A stretch of DNA of 64,000 nt from DDH964 sp963763205 (GTDB lineage Bacteria; Desulfobacterota; Desulfuromonadia; Desulfuromonadales; DDH964): NCBI GenBank assembly GCA_963763205.1, contig CAVXNQ010000013.1, positions 72,936 to 136,935 on the forward strand, given 5' to 3'. Below the pieces are notes generated by a model. The model searched no databases. It was not told where the DNA came from and worked only from the letters and a program-made list of their open reading frames with translations. Positions 54,740-62,921 of the stretch are shown one piece after another. How positions within the stretch are numbered: the stretch's first letter is position 1; each line of letters starts with the position of its first letter. A program made the translations under genes and the position numbers.

Positions 54740-54967
54740 GACCGGAAACGCCGCGGTCGCGGAGGATCGTCTCGCGCCGTTGGGGCTCACGATATCGCCC
54801 ACGGCGGTGTCGAGGAGCGCATCAATGAAGACCGGCAGAGCGGCATCCGGAGCGGGGTCAACGGCACGCCGACATTCTTCATCAACGGCGCCCGTTACGC
54901 CGGCCTGCCGGATGACGGTTCGCTGCTTGCGGCTCTGGAGTCGGCATCGGAGATCCGCTCTTCCTGA
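54740..54967 (+). pseudogene. C-terminal fragment of a DsbA/thioredoxin-fold protein
   Basis: RSGVNGTPTFFINGARYAGL with a preceding EERINEDRQSGI is the C-terminal cis-proline region of DsbA-like proteins (also found fused to NhaA-type antiporters). The CxxC half is absent. It begins about 20 bp after the SDR remnant, so a deletion probably joined unrelated genes. Confidence 0.65.
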
Positions 54968-55060
54968 ATAGATGTGCACGACGTCCACGCCTTAGTTCAG
55001 GCGTGCCAAAAAGGGGCAACAGCCACGGGAACTGATTCTCTATGCGGTAGCGTGTCAAAC

Positions 55061-56260
55061 ATGAAAACGGAATCAACCAATCGGGAACCCTCTCAACGTG
55101 AGTGGGACGCCCTCAAGGTCCTGGTGGGAGGCATGCTCGGGATGGTGGTTGCCATGGGCATCGGGCGGTTCGCTTTTACCCCGATCCTGCCCCTCATGCA
55201 GCGCGACCTCGGGATGAGCAACACGCTCGCCGGCTGGCTCGCGGGGCTGAACTACCTCGGTTATCTTGCTGGGGCCGTCGCCTGCACGATCGCCCCGCAC
55301 CTTCTTCGCTCCCGATTGATTGCGGGTGGCGCCTTGTTGCTGAGCCTGGCAACCACCATCTTCATGGGCGCGACCCTCTCGGCGTTCTGGTGGGGGGTGA
55401 TGCGCCTGGGCGGCGGCATTGCCAGCGCCGTCTTGTTCATCGTCATCTCTGCCGAGGTCGGAAAGACCCTCGCCCGTTCAGGCTATGGGCATTGGTTCGG
55501 TTCCTTGTACGGCGGCATCGGTTTCGGCATCGCACTCAGTGGTCTCATTGTCCCCCAGTTGGATAAAGCCGGGGGGTGGGTTGCCGCCTGGGTAGGAACG
55601 GGGAGCATCGCGGTAATCCTTGCCATAATCGGCATGGCCGTTGGCCGAAAGCGTGTTCACATCCAGGCGCCCACAGCCGATTCGTCAGGAAAAACCAGTG
55701 GATTGCGCAGCATCTGGCTCCTTGGCGTTGCCTATTTCTTTGAAGGCCTTGGCTATATCGTCACCGCCACCTTCATCGTGGCGATCATCGCCGTGACCCC
55801 GGGGCTGGAGGCTTTTGCTCCCTACAGTTGGGTTGCGGTCGGCATCTCCGCCATCCCGTCGACGATTCTCTGGCCCCACCTGGCCCGTCGCATTGGCTAC
55901 AAGCAGGCCCTTTTGGCCGCCTATGCTCTCCAGGCGGCGGGAATCCTGGTCAGCAGGCACGCCACCTCTATTGTCGAGGTGATGTTTGCCGCCGTCAGCT
56001 TCGGGGGGACGTTCCTGGGGATCGTTGCTCTGACCCTGGCCGAAGGCAACCTGCGAATGGGCAAAGAAGGAGGACGGGCGGCAGCATTCCTGACGGCCAG
56101 TTTCAGCGTAGGACAGGTGCTGGGGCCGATTATTGCGGGCCGGTTGGCCGACCGTCAGGATGGGTTTTCCATGCCCCTCCTCCTCGCTGCGGTCAGCGTT
56201 ACCCTGGCCGGCATTTTGATTGCTCTGGATGGCCGTTTTCAAACCCAAAATCAAAGTTAA
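55061..56260 (+). CDS. YbfB/YjiJ-family MFS transporter
   Basis: 399 aa, about 12 membrane helices. GMVVAMGIGRFAFTPILPLM and GWLAGLNYLGYLAGAVACTI are hallmarks of the YbfB/YjiJ branch of major facilitators, whose substrates are unknown. GYGHWFGSLYGGIGFGIALS is another conserved stretch. ATG 55061 is chosen from homology; no strong ribosome site is seen. It is followed by a tautomerase and an NTF2-like gene, perhaps one catabolic or detoxification operon. Confidence 0.85.
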   Translation: MKTESTNREPSQREWDALKVLVGGMLGMVVAMGIGRFAFTPILPLMQRDLGMSNTLAGWLAGLNYLGYLAGAVACTIAPHLLRSRLIAGGALLLSLATTIFMGATLSAFWWGVMRLGGGIASAVLFIVISAEVGKTLARSGYGHWFGSLYGGIGFGIALSGLIVPQLDKAGGWVAAWVGTGSIAVILAIIGMAVGRKRVHIQAPTADSSGKTSGLRSIWLLGVAYFFEGLGYIVTATFIVAIIAVTPGLEAFAPYSWVAVGISAIPSTILWPHLARRIGYKQALLAAYALQAAGILVSRHATSIVEVMFAAVSFGGTFLGIVALTLAEGNLRMGKEGGRAAAFLTASFSVGQVLGPIIAGRLADRQDGFSMPLLLAAVSVTLAGILIALDGRFQTQNQS

Positions 56261-56276
56261 GGAGTCGTGCCATGCC

Positions 56277-56480
56277 GTGCCGTGCGTCAGCATCAAAATC
56301 ACCCGAGAAGGTGCCACCTCCGAGCAGAAAGTTCGGTTGAGCAAAGGGGCGACGCAACTGCTCGTCGACCTGCTCGGCAAAAACCCGGCGACGACGGTCG
56401 TCGTCATCGATGAAGTCGAAACCGACAACTGGGGGATCACCGGGGAAACGGTTACGGCGAGGCGCAGGGCCGGGAAATAA
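56277..56480 (+). CDS. 4-oxalocrotonate tautomerase-family protein
   Basis: 67 aa if started at GTG 56277, which gives the N-terminal proline required for catalysis (MPCVSIKITREGATSEQKVR). VVVIDEVETDNWGITGETV is the typical second half. An AAGGAG lies 12 nt before the GTG. An ATG at 56272 reads in another frame, and CCGTG is duplicated here (ATGCCGTGCCGTGCGTC), suggesting a 5-bp duplication displaced the original ATG. The substrate is unknown. Confidence 0.75.
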   Translation: MPCVSIKITREGATSEQKVRLSKGATQLLVDLLGKNPATTVVVIDEVETDNWGITGETVTARRRAGK

Positions 56481-56528
56481 CGGCTGGCTTCGCGAGAGTC
56501 TTCACCGAGACAGAAAGGAGCAAGACCC

Positions 56529-57059
56529 ATGATGCCGGTTCAGGAACCCATCACGGGGAAAGAAGACAAATGGGATGGGACATCTCCTTATCAGGCCCTC
56601 GTCCGCTTCTACCGTGCTTTCAACTCCGGCGACCTGGAGATGATGTCCGAGGTCTGGGCGCAGTCGAGCGAGATCGCCATGGATAATCCGGTTGGCGGGA
56701 TCAAGCGCGGCTGGCCTGAAATCAAAGAAGTTTACGCGCGAATTTTCGACGGCCCCGCGGTCGTTTACGTCGAATTTTACGATTACACGATCCACGAGAC
56801 ACCGGAGATGTTTTTCGCCGTGGGAAGAGAGCGAGGAACTTTCCGCATCGGTGCGGAAGACATCCCGCTCGCCATCCGCACCAGCCGGATCTTTCGAAAA
56901 ATTGACGGGCACTGGCGGCAGGTCCATCACCACGGTTCGATCGACGACCCCGGCCTTCTGGACAGATACCAGAGAGCGGTGGCGGGAAAGGACGGAAAAA
57001 TTCCGACCATGCCCGAAGGCGGTCAGGGCGGTGGTAAGGGCGCCTGCCGAAAAATTTGA
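56529..57059 (+). CDS. SnoaL/NTF2-like protein
   Basis: 176 aa. The cone-shaped NTF2-like fold pattern is visible in ALVRFYRAFNSGDLEMMSEV, the WAQSSEIAMDNPVGG stretch, and FRKIDGHWRQVHHHGSIDD. Family members include steroid isomerase-like enzymes and many of unknown role; the HHHGS region could be catalytic. AAAGGAG precedes ATG 56529. It ends a small operon with the MFS and tautomerase genes, about 70 bp before an attachment scar. Confidence 0.82.
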   Translation: MMPVQEPITGKEDKWDGTSPYQALVRFYRAFNSGDLEMMSEVWAQSSEIAMDNPVGGIKRGWPEIKEVYARIFDGPAVVYVEFYDYTIHETPEMFFAVGRERGTFRIGAEDIPLAIRTSRIFRKIDGHWRQVHHHGSIDDPGLLDRYQRAVAGKDGKIPTMPEGGQGGGKGACRKI

Positions 57060-57129
57060 CCCAGGCCTCCATCAAATGCCGACCTGGGTCAGAGGCGGCG
57101 AGATCAGTTTCTGTTCTGCGATACCGCCA

Positions 57130-57205
57130 GGAAAGTTCGAATTACGTCCAACGTGGGGAGCCAGAAATTACCAAAAGCGGGCACTCCTTCGGGTCGCTCG
57201 CTTTT
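57130..57205. repeat. tRNA-3'-end-like scar 3 with terminator
   Basis: GGAAAGTTCGAATTACGTCC then GGGGAGCCA (57155-57163) and a terminator-like AAAAGCGGGCACTCC..CGCTTTT. It closely resembles the tRNA-Asn terminator AAAAGTGGGCACTCC at 42645. Read antisense it gives GVPAFGNFWLPTLDVIRTF, like the end of a tRNA-targeting recombinase. Confidence 0.65.
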
Positions 57206-57442
57206 GTCTTGTCCGCCTGCCCGGCGAAATCCCTCCTGTCTTTCTTCTTCAGGTCTTGATCGCTCCCTACGCCGGACCGTTCTCCTCATTTCGGTCGTGA
57301 CCGAAAGCAGAACTAAATTTGCATTGACGACTCGTACCGTGAACGGGTACTTATATTTGGACCGGCTGGGCGGACGAGTCGTCAACGCGCCACGCCGATC
57401 CATCCGACCGAGCTGCGATCCCATGCGAAAGGGAGGGGCGTC
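57206..57442. other. Leader of the DUF4124 gene, no gene seen
   Basis: Mixed-composition sequence after scar 3. Only the AGGGAGGGG site before 57443 is recognisable. Confidence 0.35.
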
Positions 57443-58123
57443 ATGGAGGGGACGATCAAGGGATTGGCTCTCGTCGGGGCAAGCGCCCTGGTGGTCGTTG
57501 CGGTCTGGGCCGTCTTCGATAATGGGGCCATCCTCTCCCGGCTCGGTTCGCCACCTTCCACTCCAGTCCAATCGTCTACTCCGCTCCATCCCGCCACCGC
57601 TTTCAATCTTCCTTCGATTCCGAACCCGCCACCGGTATCCGTTCGGCCACCGGCGCCCAAAGGCACGGCCATCTTCTACAGGTGGGTCGACGCCAACGGC
57701 GGGGTACATTTTTCGGACCGGCCGCAGTCGGCCCAGAGCGAGGCGCTGGCGGTGGGCCGGGTCCAGACGGTGAGTATGCTGACGCCGACAACCCGGCCGG
57801 GCAATGTTCTCGCCGCCCTGTCGTCCGCGGGGTATTACCAAAACCGGATATCCGCAGAGGATTACCACTTCGTCAGTTATGCGATCCAGCGCGGGGACAG
57901 CGTGGTCTTCTCGGGGCGGGTGGAGTTCGGGCCGTCCTGCGGTCGCCTGCAGCTGACGGTGCAGGGGAGCAGCAATCACGGGCAGAGGATTGCAGCCATG
58001 ACGGTCGTGGAGAATGCGGGGTCGGTGTCGAGACTCTGGGAGGCGAAGCGGTTTGTGGGGTTGAGACGGGGGGCGTTGCCGGTCTGGGAGGTTGTTGGAG
58101 TGCGGGCGGATTGTTTGGATTGA
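57443..58123 (+). CDS. DUF4124-domain membrane-anchored protein
   Basis: 226 aa. An N-terminal membrane helix (LALVGASALVVVAVWAVF) is followed by a proline-rich linker of about 45 residues and a DUF4124 motif (FYRWVDANGGVHFSDRP). The last ~120 residues form an unassigned domain with one cysteine pair. Such proteins are typically periplasmic and of unknown function. AGGGAGGGG precedes ATG 57443. Confidence 0.75.
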   Translation: MEGTIKGLALVGASALVVVAVWAVFDNGAILSRLGSPPSTPVQSSTPLHPATAFNLPSIPNPPPVSVRPPAPKGTAIFYRWVDANGGVHFSDRPQSAQSEALAVGRVQTVSMLTPTTRPGNVLAALSSAGYYQNRISAEDYHFVSYAIQRGDSVVFSGRVEFGPSCGRLQLTVQGSSNHGQRIAAMTVVENAGSVSRLWEAKRFVGLRRGALPVWEVVGVRADCLD

Positions 58124-58142
58124 GATCGGGCGGATGTGGGGA

Positions 58143-58180
58143 GGAATGTATTTTGAAGCCCTCGTGTTACTGAACTGGGG
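58143..58180. repeat. 38-bp repeat, copy 2 (start of AT-rich cargo B)
   Basis: 35 of 38 positions match 46327-46364. As in copy 1, base composition turns AT-rich just beyond it. Confidence 0.8.
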
Positions 58181-58326
58181 GTTTAGCAAAATCGATTTTG
58201 GCAGTCTGCCCAAATCAGGAACAAAAAAACCTGAAAAACCAATAGGATATTGAAATTAGAAATGAAAATGCCATTTCTTTAGTAGAACTATCAATTTCTT
58301 ATACAGACTCACGTAGTCTGCGTTTG

Positions 58327-58356
58327 CAGGTTTATACAGACTGCCTAATTACCGTT
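58327..58356. repeat. 30-bp direct repeat, left copy
   Basis: CAGGTTTATACAGACTGCCT at its start; the whole 30 bp recurs at 62017-62046 with one mismatch. A partial TTATACAGACT copy also lies at 58298-58308. The pair brackets the DUF3800/dGTPase/transposase segment. Confidence 0.8.
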
Positions 58357-58408
58357 CGGCGGACAATATACCTTAAGTTCCAGCGAACAGACACAGAGCA
58401 GATCTCTT

Positions 58409-59403
58409 ATGCATATATTTATCGATGAGTCTGGGAATTTTGTAATCCCTGATGCAAAAAAATCACGAGTATCAAGTATTACTTCATTGGTTATCCCTGA
58501 CCAACAATTTAGAAGAAGTCTATAAAAACTTATTCTGTCATTAAAAAATATTTGGGGTTACAATGGTGAAATCAAAGGAAGCGGATTAACTGAAAAACAA
58601 ATATCTGACACAATCGCGCTTGCTTCGCTCATTCGATGTTTTGGTTGATGTCACTTGGCTCAATGTTGGACATCATACGATAAAAGGAGTTGAAGAATAC
58701 AAGAGGACCCAGGCTAACAAATTGTTGGAACATGTGACTGATGGAGCATAAAGAATCCTTGGTTAAACAATTAGAGCAATACAGACAAAGAATGTTGGAT
58801 TTGCCAAACCAACTATTTCTTCAAGCAATGACGCATATTCAACATATTAAAAATATAATACAAAATTCTACTTTGTATTATAGCCAAAGAGTGCCTGAAG
58901 AACTTGAAACTTTGTTTGGGTTATAGACGCAAAAAATAATAATAATCCTACGAACACCATTTGAGGAATTGTGGTCTACTTTGCTCCTACCACTTTTAGA
59001 TCAAATTTTTCATTAAAATGTGCTTGATAAGGAGATTATTCTTATTTAGAGCTAAACTATGAAATGCCACAGGAAAACATAACTGAATGGCGTACGTGCT
59101 AGGATGTCGAAAAAGCAGTTGGTGCTATTGATATAAAGAAATTAATAAGTGACCAACTCACATTTGAGGATTCTTCATCAAATCTTGGTCTACAATTGGT
59201 CGATATTGTTTCAAGTGCCTTCGGCTAGAGCCATGAACGGAACTTTAAAACCTAAAGGTTGGCGTCATTTGGGAATGTTAATGGTTGAGGCATCTAATCC
59301 TGTTGTTTTCGATCTTGAATTAGATCAAAATCGAGGTAAGGAACGGCACGTTTTAGTTTGGAGAAAAATAAAAACAAAACTTAAGCCAATGTTCATAAAC
59401 TAA
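58409..59403 (+). pseudogene. DUF3800 gene broken by several frameshifts and stops
   Basis: Begins MHIFIDESGNFVIPDAKKSR, with the IDESGN motif of DUF3800 proteins (predicted RNase H-like fold, common in defence-rich islands). It hits a stop after about 38 codons. Later pieces in other frames include the C-terminal VDIVSS, then AMNGTLKPKGWRHLGMLMVE. The whole gene is AT-rich and clearly foreign. No functional product is possible. Confidence 0.75.
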
Positions 59404-59568
59404 CAAATAGGTTTATGTGGGGCCTCGAAAAAATTAACCATGCGCCAGAAATCGGCCGAACCAGGCGGTTCACTTGACGCCGAGAACGTCTGGCGGCGCT
59501 GACGCGGCAAGGTTTGGTGGCGGCGCAAGTGACCTTGATCGTTATGCAAACAAAAATGGAGATATTAT
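59404..59568. other. GC-rich insert between DUF3800 and dGTPase genes
   Basis: GC-rich in contrast to both flanks, with complementary blocks GGTTCACTTG (59467-59476) and CAAGTGACC (59526-59534) and a terminal GTTATGC (59541-59547). The mix recalls an integron attC site, but the expected left-end partner is missing. A purine-rich AAAAATGGAGA precedes the next gene. Confidence 0.35.
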
Positions 59569-60888
59569 ATGACAATGCAATGGGATAAACTTCTTTCTCC
59601 TGTGCGTCTTTGGTTGGAAGAAGAGCCTGACTCAGAGCCATGGAGAAGTCAGTTTCAAAAAGACTATGATCGCATTGTGTTTAGCAGTGCATTCAGAAGA
59701 CTCGGAAAAAAAACCCAAGTTCACCCGCTAGCATCAAATGACCATATTCATAATCGGCTTACTCACAGCATCGAAGTCTCGAGTGTTGGACGAAGCCTTG
59801 GTATCTCTGTTGGCCACAAAATACAGGAAAAACTGCCAGATGGTTTTTTGCCTTCCAGCATAGGGGAAATTGTGCAAGCGGCATGTCTCGCACATGATAT
59901 AGGCAACCCACCTTTTGGGCACGCCGGTGAAGAAGCAATTCGGAGTTGGTTTAAATCTGAGCCGAGATTTCTAGAAGGTTTAACCGAAAACCAAAAAGAT
60001 GATTTTTTTAATTTTGAAGGTAATGCCCAAAGTTTCCGTATTGTTACCAAGCTAGAAAATAATTCACATGAAGGTGGCATGAGGCTTACCTATTCGACCT
60101 TAGCTACAATGCTTAAGTATCCATGGACAACAAGAGAAATTAAAAAACAAAAAAAGTTCAGTTGCTTTCAGTCAGAGAAATCCTTTCTTGACAAAGTTGC
60201 AGATACAGTTGGTCTTATAAAACATGATGACTCATTTTATTGTAGGCATCCACTTGCCTTTCTTGCTGAAGCCGCTGACGACATATGCTACAGGATTCTT
60301 GATTTGGAAGATGCACATGAATTAAGAGTTTTAACCTTTTCCGAGGTGATCGATATATTGGCACCACTATGTAGTGCTGAAAAAGATTTCAAAAAAATCA
60401 TTAATTCGGAAGTGCTTTCCCCAAGAAGAAAAATTTCTTACTTGAGAGGAAAGGCAATAGGAAATTCAATCAAAGCTGTAGCCGATGCCTTTGAATCAAA
60501 TTATGAAACAATCATGGCTGGCAAGTTTGACAAAAATAAAGACCTTATAGAAAGTTGCGTATCGACTGTAAAGAATTCCCTTAACGAAGCAAAAAAAATT
60601 GCCCGTCAAAAGATCTTTGATCAACCTAGAAAAATTGAGTTGGAAATTGGCTCTTATACATCCCTCGGGGCTTTACTGGAAACATATTTCAAGGGTGTTA
60701 AGGAGACATTTCGTGGTAGAACCTTAAGTTATAAAAACAATAGAGTCCTGAAAATGATGGGCATAAATGCACCTAAGTCAGGTGACAATCCTTATGAAGC
60801 AGGCCTTAGAGTTACAGACTACATATCTGGCATGACTGACTCATATGCAACTTACATGGCTAAGCAAGTAGGGGGCATGGCTCTTTAA
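59569..60888 (+). CDS. dgt: dGTP triphosphohydrolase (HD domain)
   Basis: Removes triphosphate from dGTP or other dNTPs. 439 aa. Metal and substrate residues are visible: FQKDYDRIVFSSAFRRLGKK, HNRLTHSIEVSSVGRSL, the HD pair in ACLAHDIGNPPFGHAGEEAI and the distal aspartate in AEAADDICYRILDLEDA. Strongly AT-rich codon use marks it as acquired. Phage-borne and host dGTPases can limit phage replication by depleting dNTPs (family knowledge), so a defence role is plausible but unproven. Confidence 0.92.
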   Translation: MTMQWDKLLSPVRLWLEEEPDSEPWRSQFQKDYDRIVFSSAFRRLGKKTQVHPLASNDHIHNRLTHSIEVSSVGRSLGISVGHKIQEKLPDGFLPSSIGEIVQAACLAHDIGNPPFGHAGEEAIRSWFKSEPRFLEGLTENQKDDFFNFEGNAQSFRIVTKLENNSHEGGMRLTYSTLATMLKYPWTTREIKKQKKFSCFQSEKSFLDKVADTVGLIKHDDSFYCRHPLAFLAEAADDICYRILDLEDAHELRVLTFSEVIDILAPLCSAEKDFKKIINSEVLSPRRKISYLRGKAIGNSIKAVADAFESNYETIMAGKFDKNKDLIESCVSTVKNSLNEAKKIARQKIFDQPRKIELEIGSYTSLGALLETYFKGVKETFRGRTLSYKNNRVLKMMGINAPKSGDNPYEAGLRVTDYISGMTDSYATYMAKQVGGMAL

Positions 60889-60906
60889 TTTAGGAGGAAC
60901 ATAAGA

Positions 60907-62006
60907 GAGGAACATAAGGGTCAACTCTCCATTATTCACGGAGAAAAAGATCATTTTATAGGAGAGGAACATAAGCAAGAGGAACATAAGGGTCAACTCC
61001 ATTATTCACGGAGAAAAAGATCATTTTATAGTGGTTGGGAGGAGGGGATGGCGAGATCGCTACGAATCAATTATCCTGGCGCTTTCTACCATGTCACATC
61101 CCAGGGAAACGAAAGGCGAGATGTTTTCAAGGGCCAACGTGACCGGGAAAAATTTCTCTCTTATCTGGAGTCGGCGGTCTTTCGATACGGGGCAGTGGTT
61201 CACTGCTGGTGCCTGATGGGAAATCATTATCATCTGCTGGTGGAGACGCCAGAAGGCAATCTTCCACAGATCATGCGCCACATCAACGGCGCCTACACCA
61301 CCTATTTTAATGTCAAGCGCAAGCGATCAGGCCATCTGTTTCAGGGGCGGTACAAGGCGTGGCTGGTAGAGGCCGACGCCTATGCCTTGGAACTGTCGCG
61401 CTACATCCATCTTAACCCGGTGCGTGCGGGGCTTGTGCTTAGACCGGAAGATTACCTTTGGTCAAGTTATCGCAGCTTCATAGGTCGTGTCGGCACGCCC
61501 GACTGGCTTAAGACGGGGCAGATTCTGGGATGTTTTTCGGAAAAAGCCGCGGAGGCGCCAAGCAGATATCGGAAGTTTGTTGAAGACCGACTCGGCAAGG
61601 AGTACGAGAGCCCACTTCAGGATGCTGTTGCCGGGTCGATTCTTGGCCGGCCGGTTTTCATCGACAAGGTTAAGCACGATCATGTGCATGGCCGCGTTCC
61701 AGCCAAGGACGTGCCAGCGCTTCGCCAGCTGATGGATCGTCCGGGGGTGGAAGAGATAATGAACGCCGTCGGAGAGGAAGAGGGGGTGAGCGAAAAGGAG
61801 GCGCGGCGGATCGGAGTGTATCTGAGTCACACCCTTTGCGGCTTGCCCCTACGGCCGTTGGGTGAAATTTTCGGGATGAGAGAAACGGCGCTTTGCGAGG
61901 CGAGTCGGCGGATGAAGAACCGGATCTCCGCCAATCCAGAGTTGGCTCAGGTAGTGGCGAAAATCAGTGAGCGGGTCAATTCGTGAAGAATGGAGAGTTG
62001 ACCCTT
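60907..62006. mobile_element. REP-associated transposase element with inverted ends
   Basis: A Y1 transposase gene is preceded by two copies of a ~55-bp direct repeat (60907-60961 and 60979-61031). The core AAGGGTCAACTCTCCATT at 60916 is complementary to AATGGAGAGTTGACCCTT ending at 62006, giving terminal inverted repeats of about 22 bp with one mismatch. Confidence 0.75.
61048..61986 (+). CDS. REP-associated tyrosine transposase (Y1_Tnp, IS200-like)
   Basis: 312 aa. HUH-type single-strand transposase: HCWCLMGNHYHLLVETPEGN holds the HUH pair, GHLFQGRYKAWLVEADAYAL follows, and YIHLNPVRAGLV is characteristic of RAYTs. The nucleophile tyrosine is probably in this Y-I-H-L-N-P region. A C-terminal ~110 residues form a DnaA-like or HTH region ending in RRMKNRISANPELAQVV. 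GGAGGAGGGG precedes ATG 61048. Flanked by inverted repeats, so possibly still active. Confidence 0.9.
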   Translation: MARSLRINYPGAFYHVTSQGNERRDVFKGQRDREKFLSYLESAVFRYGAVVHCWCLMGNHYHLLVETPEGNLPQIMRHINGAYTTYFNVKRKRSGHLFQGRYKAWLVEADAYALELSRYIHLNPVRAGLVLRPEDYLWSSYRSFIGRVGTPDWLKTGQILGCFSEKAAEAPSRYRKFVEDRLGKEYESPLQDAVAGSILGRPVFIDKVKHDHVHGRVPAKDVPALRQLMDRPGVEEIMNAVGEEEGVSEKEARRIGVYLSHTLCGLPLRPLGEIFGMRETALCEASRRMKNRISANPELAQVVAKISERVNS

Positions 62007-62016
62007 TGTCTTTCCT

Positions 62017-62046
62017 CAGGTTTATACAGACTGCCTATTTACCGTT
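62017..62046. repeat. 30-bp direct repeat, right copy
   Basis: One mismatch from 58327-58356. It lies 10 bp after the end of the transposase element and 50 bp before the next gene. Confidence 0.8.
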
Positions 62047-62098
62047 AGAGATATAGCCAATATTAAATAAGCATTTTCGCTGTCGGAAAAGAAGCCAT

Positions 62099-62554
62099 AT
62101 GGCTGAGTGGGGTTACGACGAAAGAACGTTCTTCAGGTTTTACATTTTTCTCCTCGTCATTTTTGGGGAGGCCTTCTGTCTTGCTGTTTTCAGCATCTTG
62201 CTGTGGGGCACTCTACGCAACGATCCACGCTTTGATCCAGTAGGTCCGTTATTGGTAGTCCCGTTCTTGGTATTTTGGACTGTCATGGGTATTTATGTTC
62301 TTTCCAATGCACCAAAAACGTTGATTCTGACGGACGAAACGCTGGAAATCCGCTGGAGAAGAAATCGAAGAAAGCGCTACTTGTGGTGCGATGTTGACCT
62401 CAAAAAAATCGGGTTAAATCCAATCCCAATGATATTCATAAACGATAAGAATTATCGTGTTTTCAATTTTAGGATTCCAAGGGTTGTTATGATAAACGGA
62501 TGGTCGAAGAGATACCGGAAACTGATACAGAATGTTGAAAATTTCAAAACTTAA
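62099..62554 (+). CDS. Two-helix membrane protein, hypothetical
   Basis: 151 aa. Two long hydrophobic segments near residues 13-38 (FYIFLLVIFGEAFCLAVFSI) and 50-70 (LLVVPFLVFWTVMGIYVLSN) are followed by a soluble C-terminal half with TLILTDETLEIRWRRNRRKR, reminiscent of a small membrane PH-like domain. No function recognised. The AAAAGAAG before ATG 62099 is a weak ribosome site. Confidence 0.6.
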   Translation: MAEWGYDERTFFRFYIFLLVIFGEAFCLAVFSILLWGTLRNDPRFDPVGPLLVVPFLVFWTVMGIYVLSNAPKTLILTDETLEIRWRRNRRKRYLWCDVDLKKIGLNPIPMIFINDKNYRVFNFRIPRVVMINGWSKRYRKLIQNVENFKT

Positions 62555-62658
62555 CGACACCAGATTTATTGACAGTCGTTTCTCTAACCAAGCTTTTGCA
62601 GCGGATCGCAAAAAAACGCGCCCGCTGAAAAGCGGCGGTTAAATTTTCAATCTCTGCT

Positions 62659-62813
62659 CCCAGTGCCCAGCACTGCCCTGTCCGGGGAGCCAACAAATTA
62701 ACAGGCCGATTTCCTCAGGGAAATCGGCCTGTTTGCTTTCCACTTCAATTTCCCCTGAAAAGTTCCTCAACGCAAAACCTTTAAAAAGCAATGAATTAGA
62801 AGTTCGAATCCGG
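62659..62813. repeat. tRNA-3'-end-like scar 4 with terminator
   Basis: CCCAGTGCCCAGCACTG, GTCCGGGGAGCCA (GGGGAGCCA 62684-62692), AACAAATT, a perfect 15-bp terminator stem (62700-62714 / 62719-62733), then AGTTCGAATCCGG (62801-62813). Nearly identical in order to scar 1 at 47562. Confidence 0.72.
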
Positions 62814-62921
62814 GATAGCCCATTTCGCTTGAACAAAGGGCGACTTTCTCATCGTGCTGGATTTTTTGGAAAGTTCTATCGTATCTGTATTATCTTCATT
62901 GCCACGCAATCGGAGGCTGCC

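Noticed and set aside
57104..58213. 369-codon minus-strand frame, ending like a recombinase tail
   Set aside because: The body is an antisense shadow of the DUF4124 gene; only its last ~30 codons, over scar 3, resemble a tRNA-derived recombinase end. Reported as a scar, not a gene.
59404..59547. Integron attC site between the DUF3800 remnant and dGTPase
   Set aside because: GTTATGC and an internal hairpin are present, but the complementary left-end site is lacking and no integron integrase is in the window.
60907..61031. Two-copy direct repeat read as a minimal CRISPR
   Set aside because: Only two copies 72 bp apart beside a REP-associated transposase, with a matching inverted copy downstream; it fits REP ends better.
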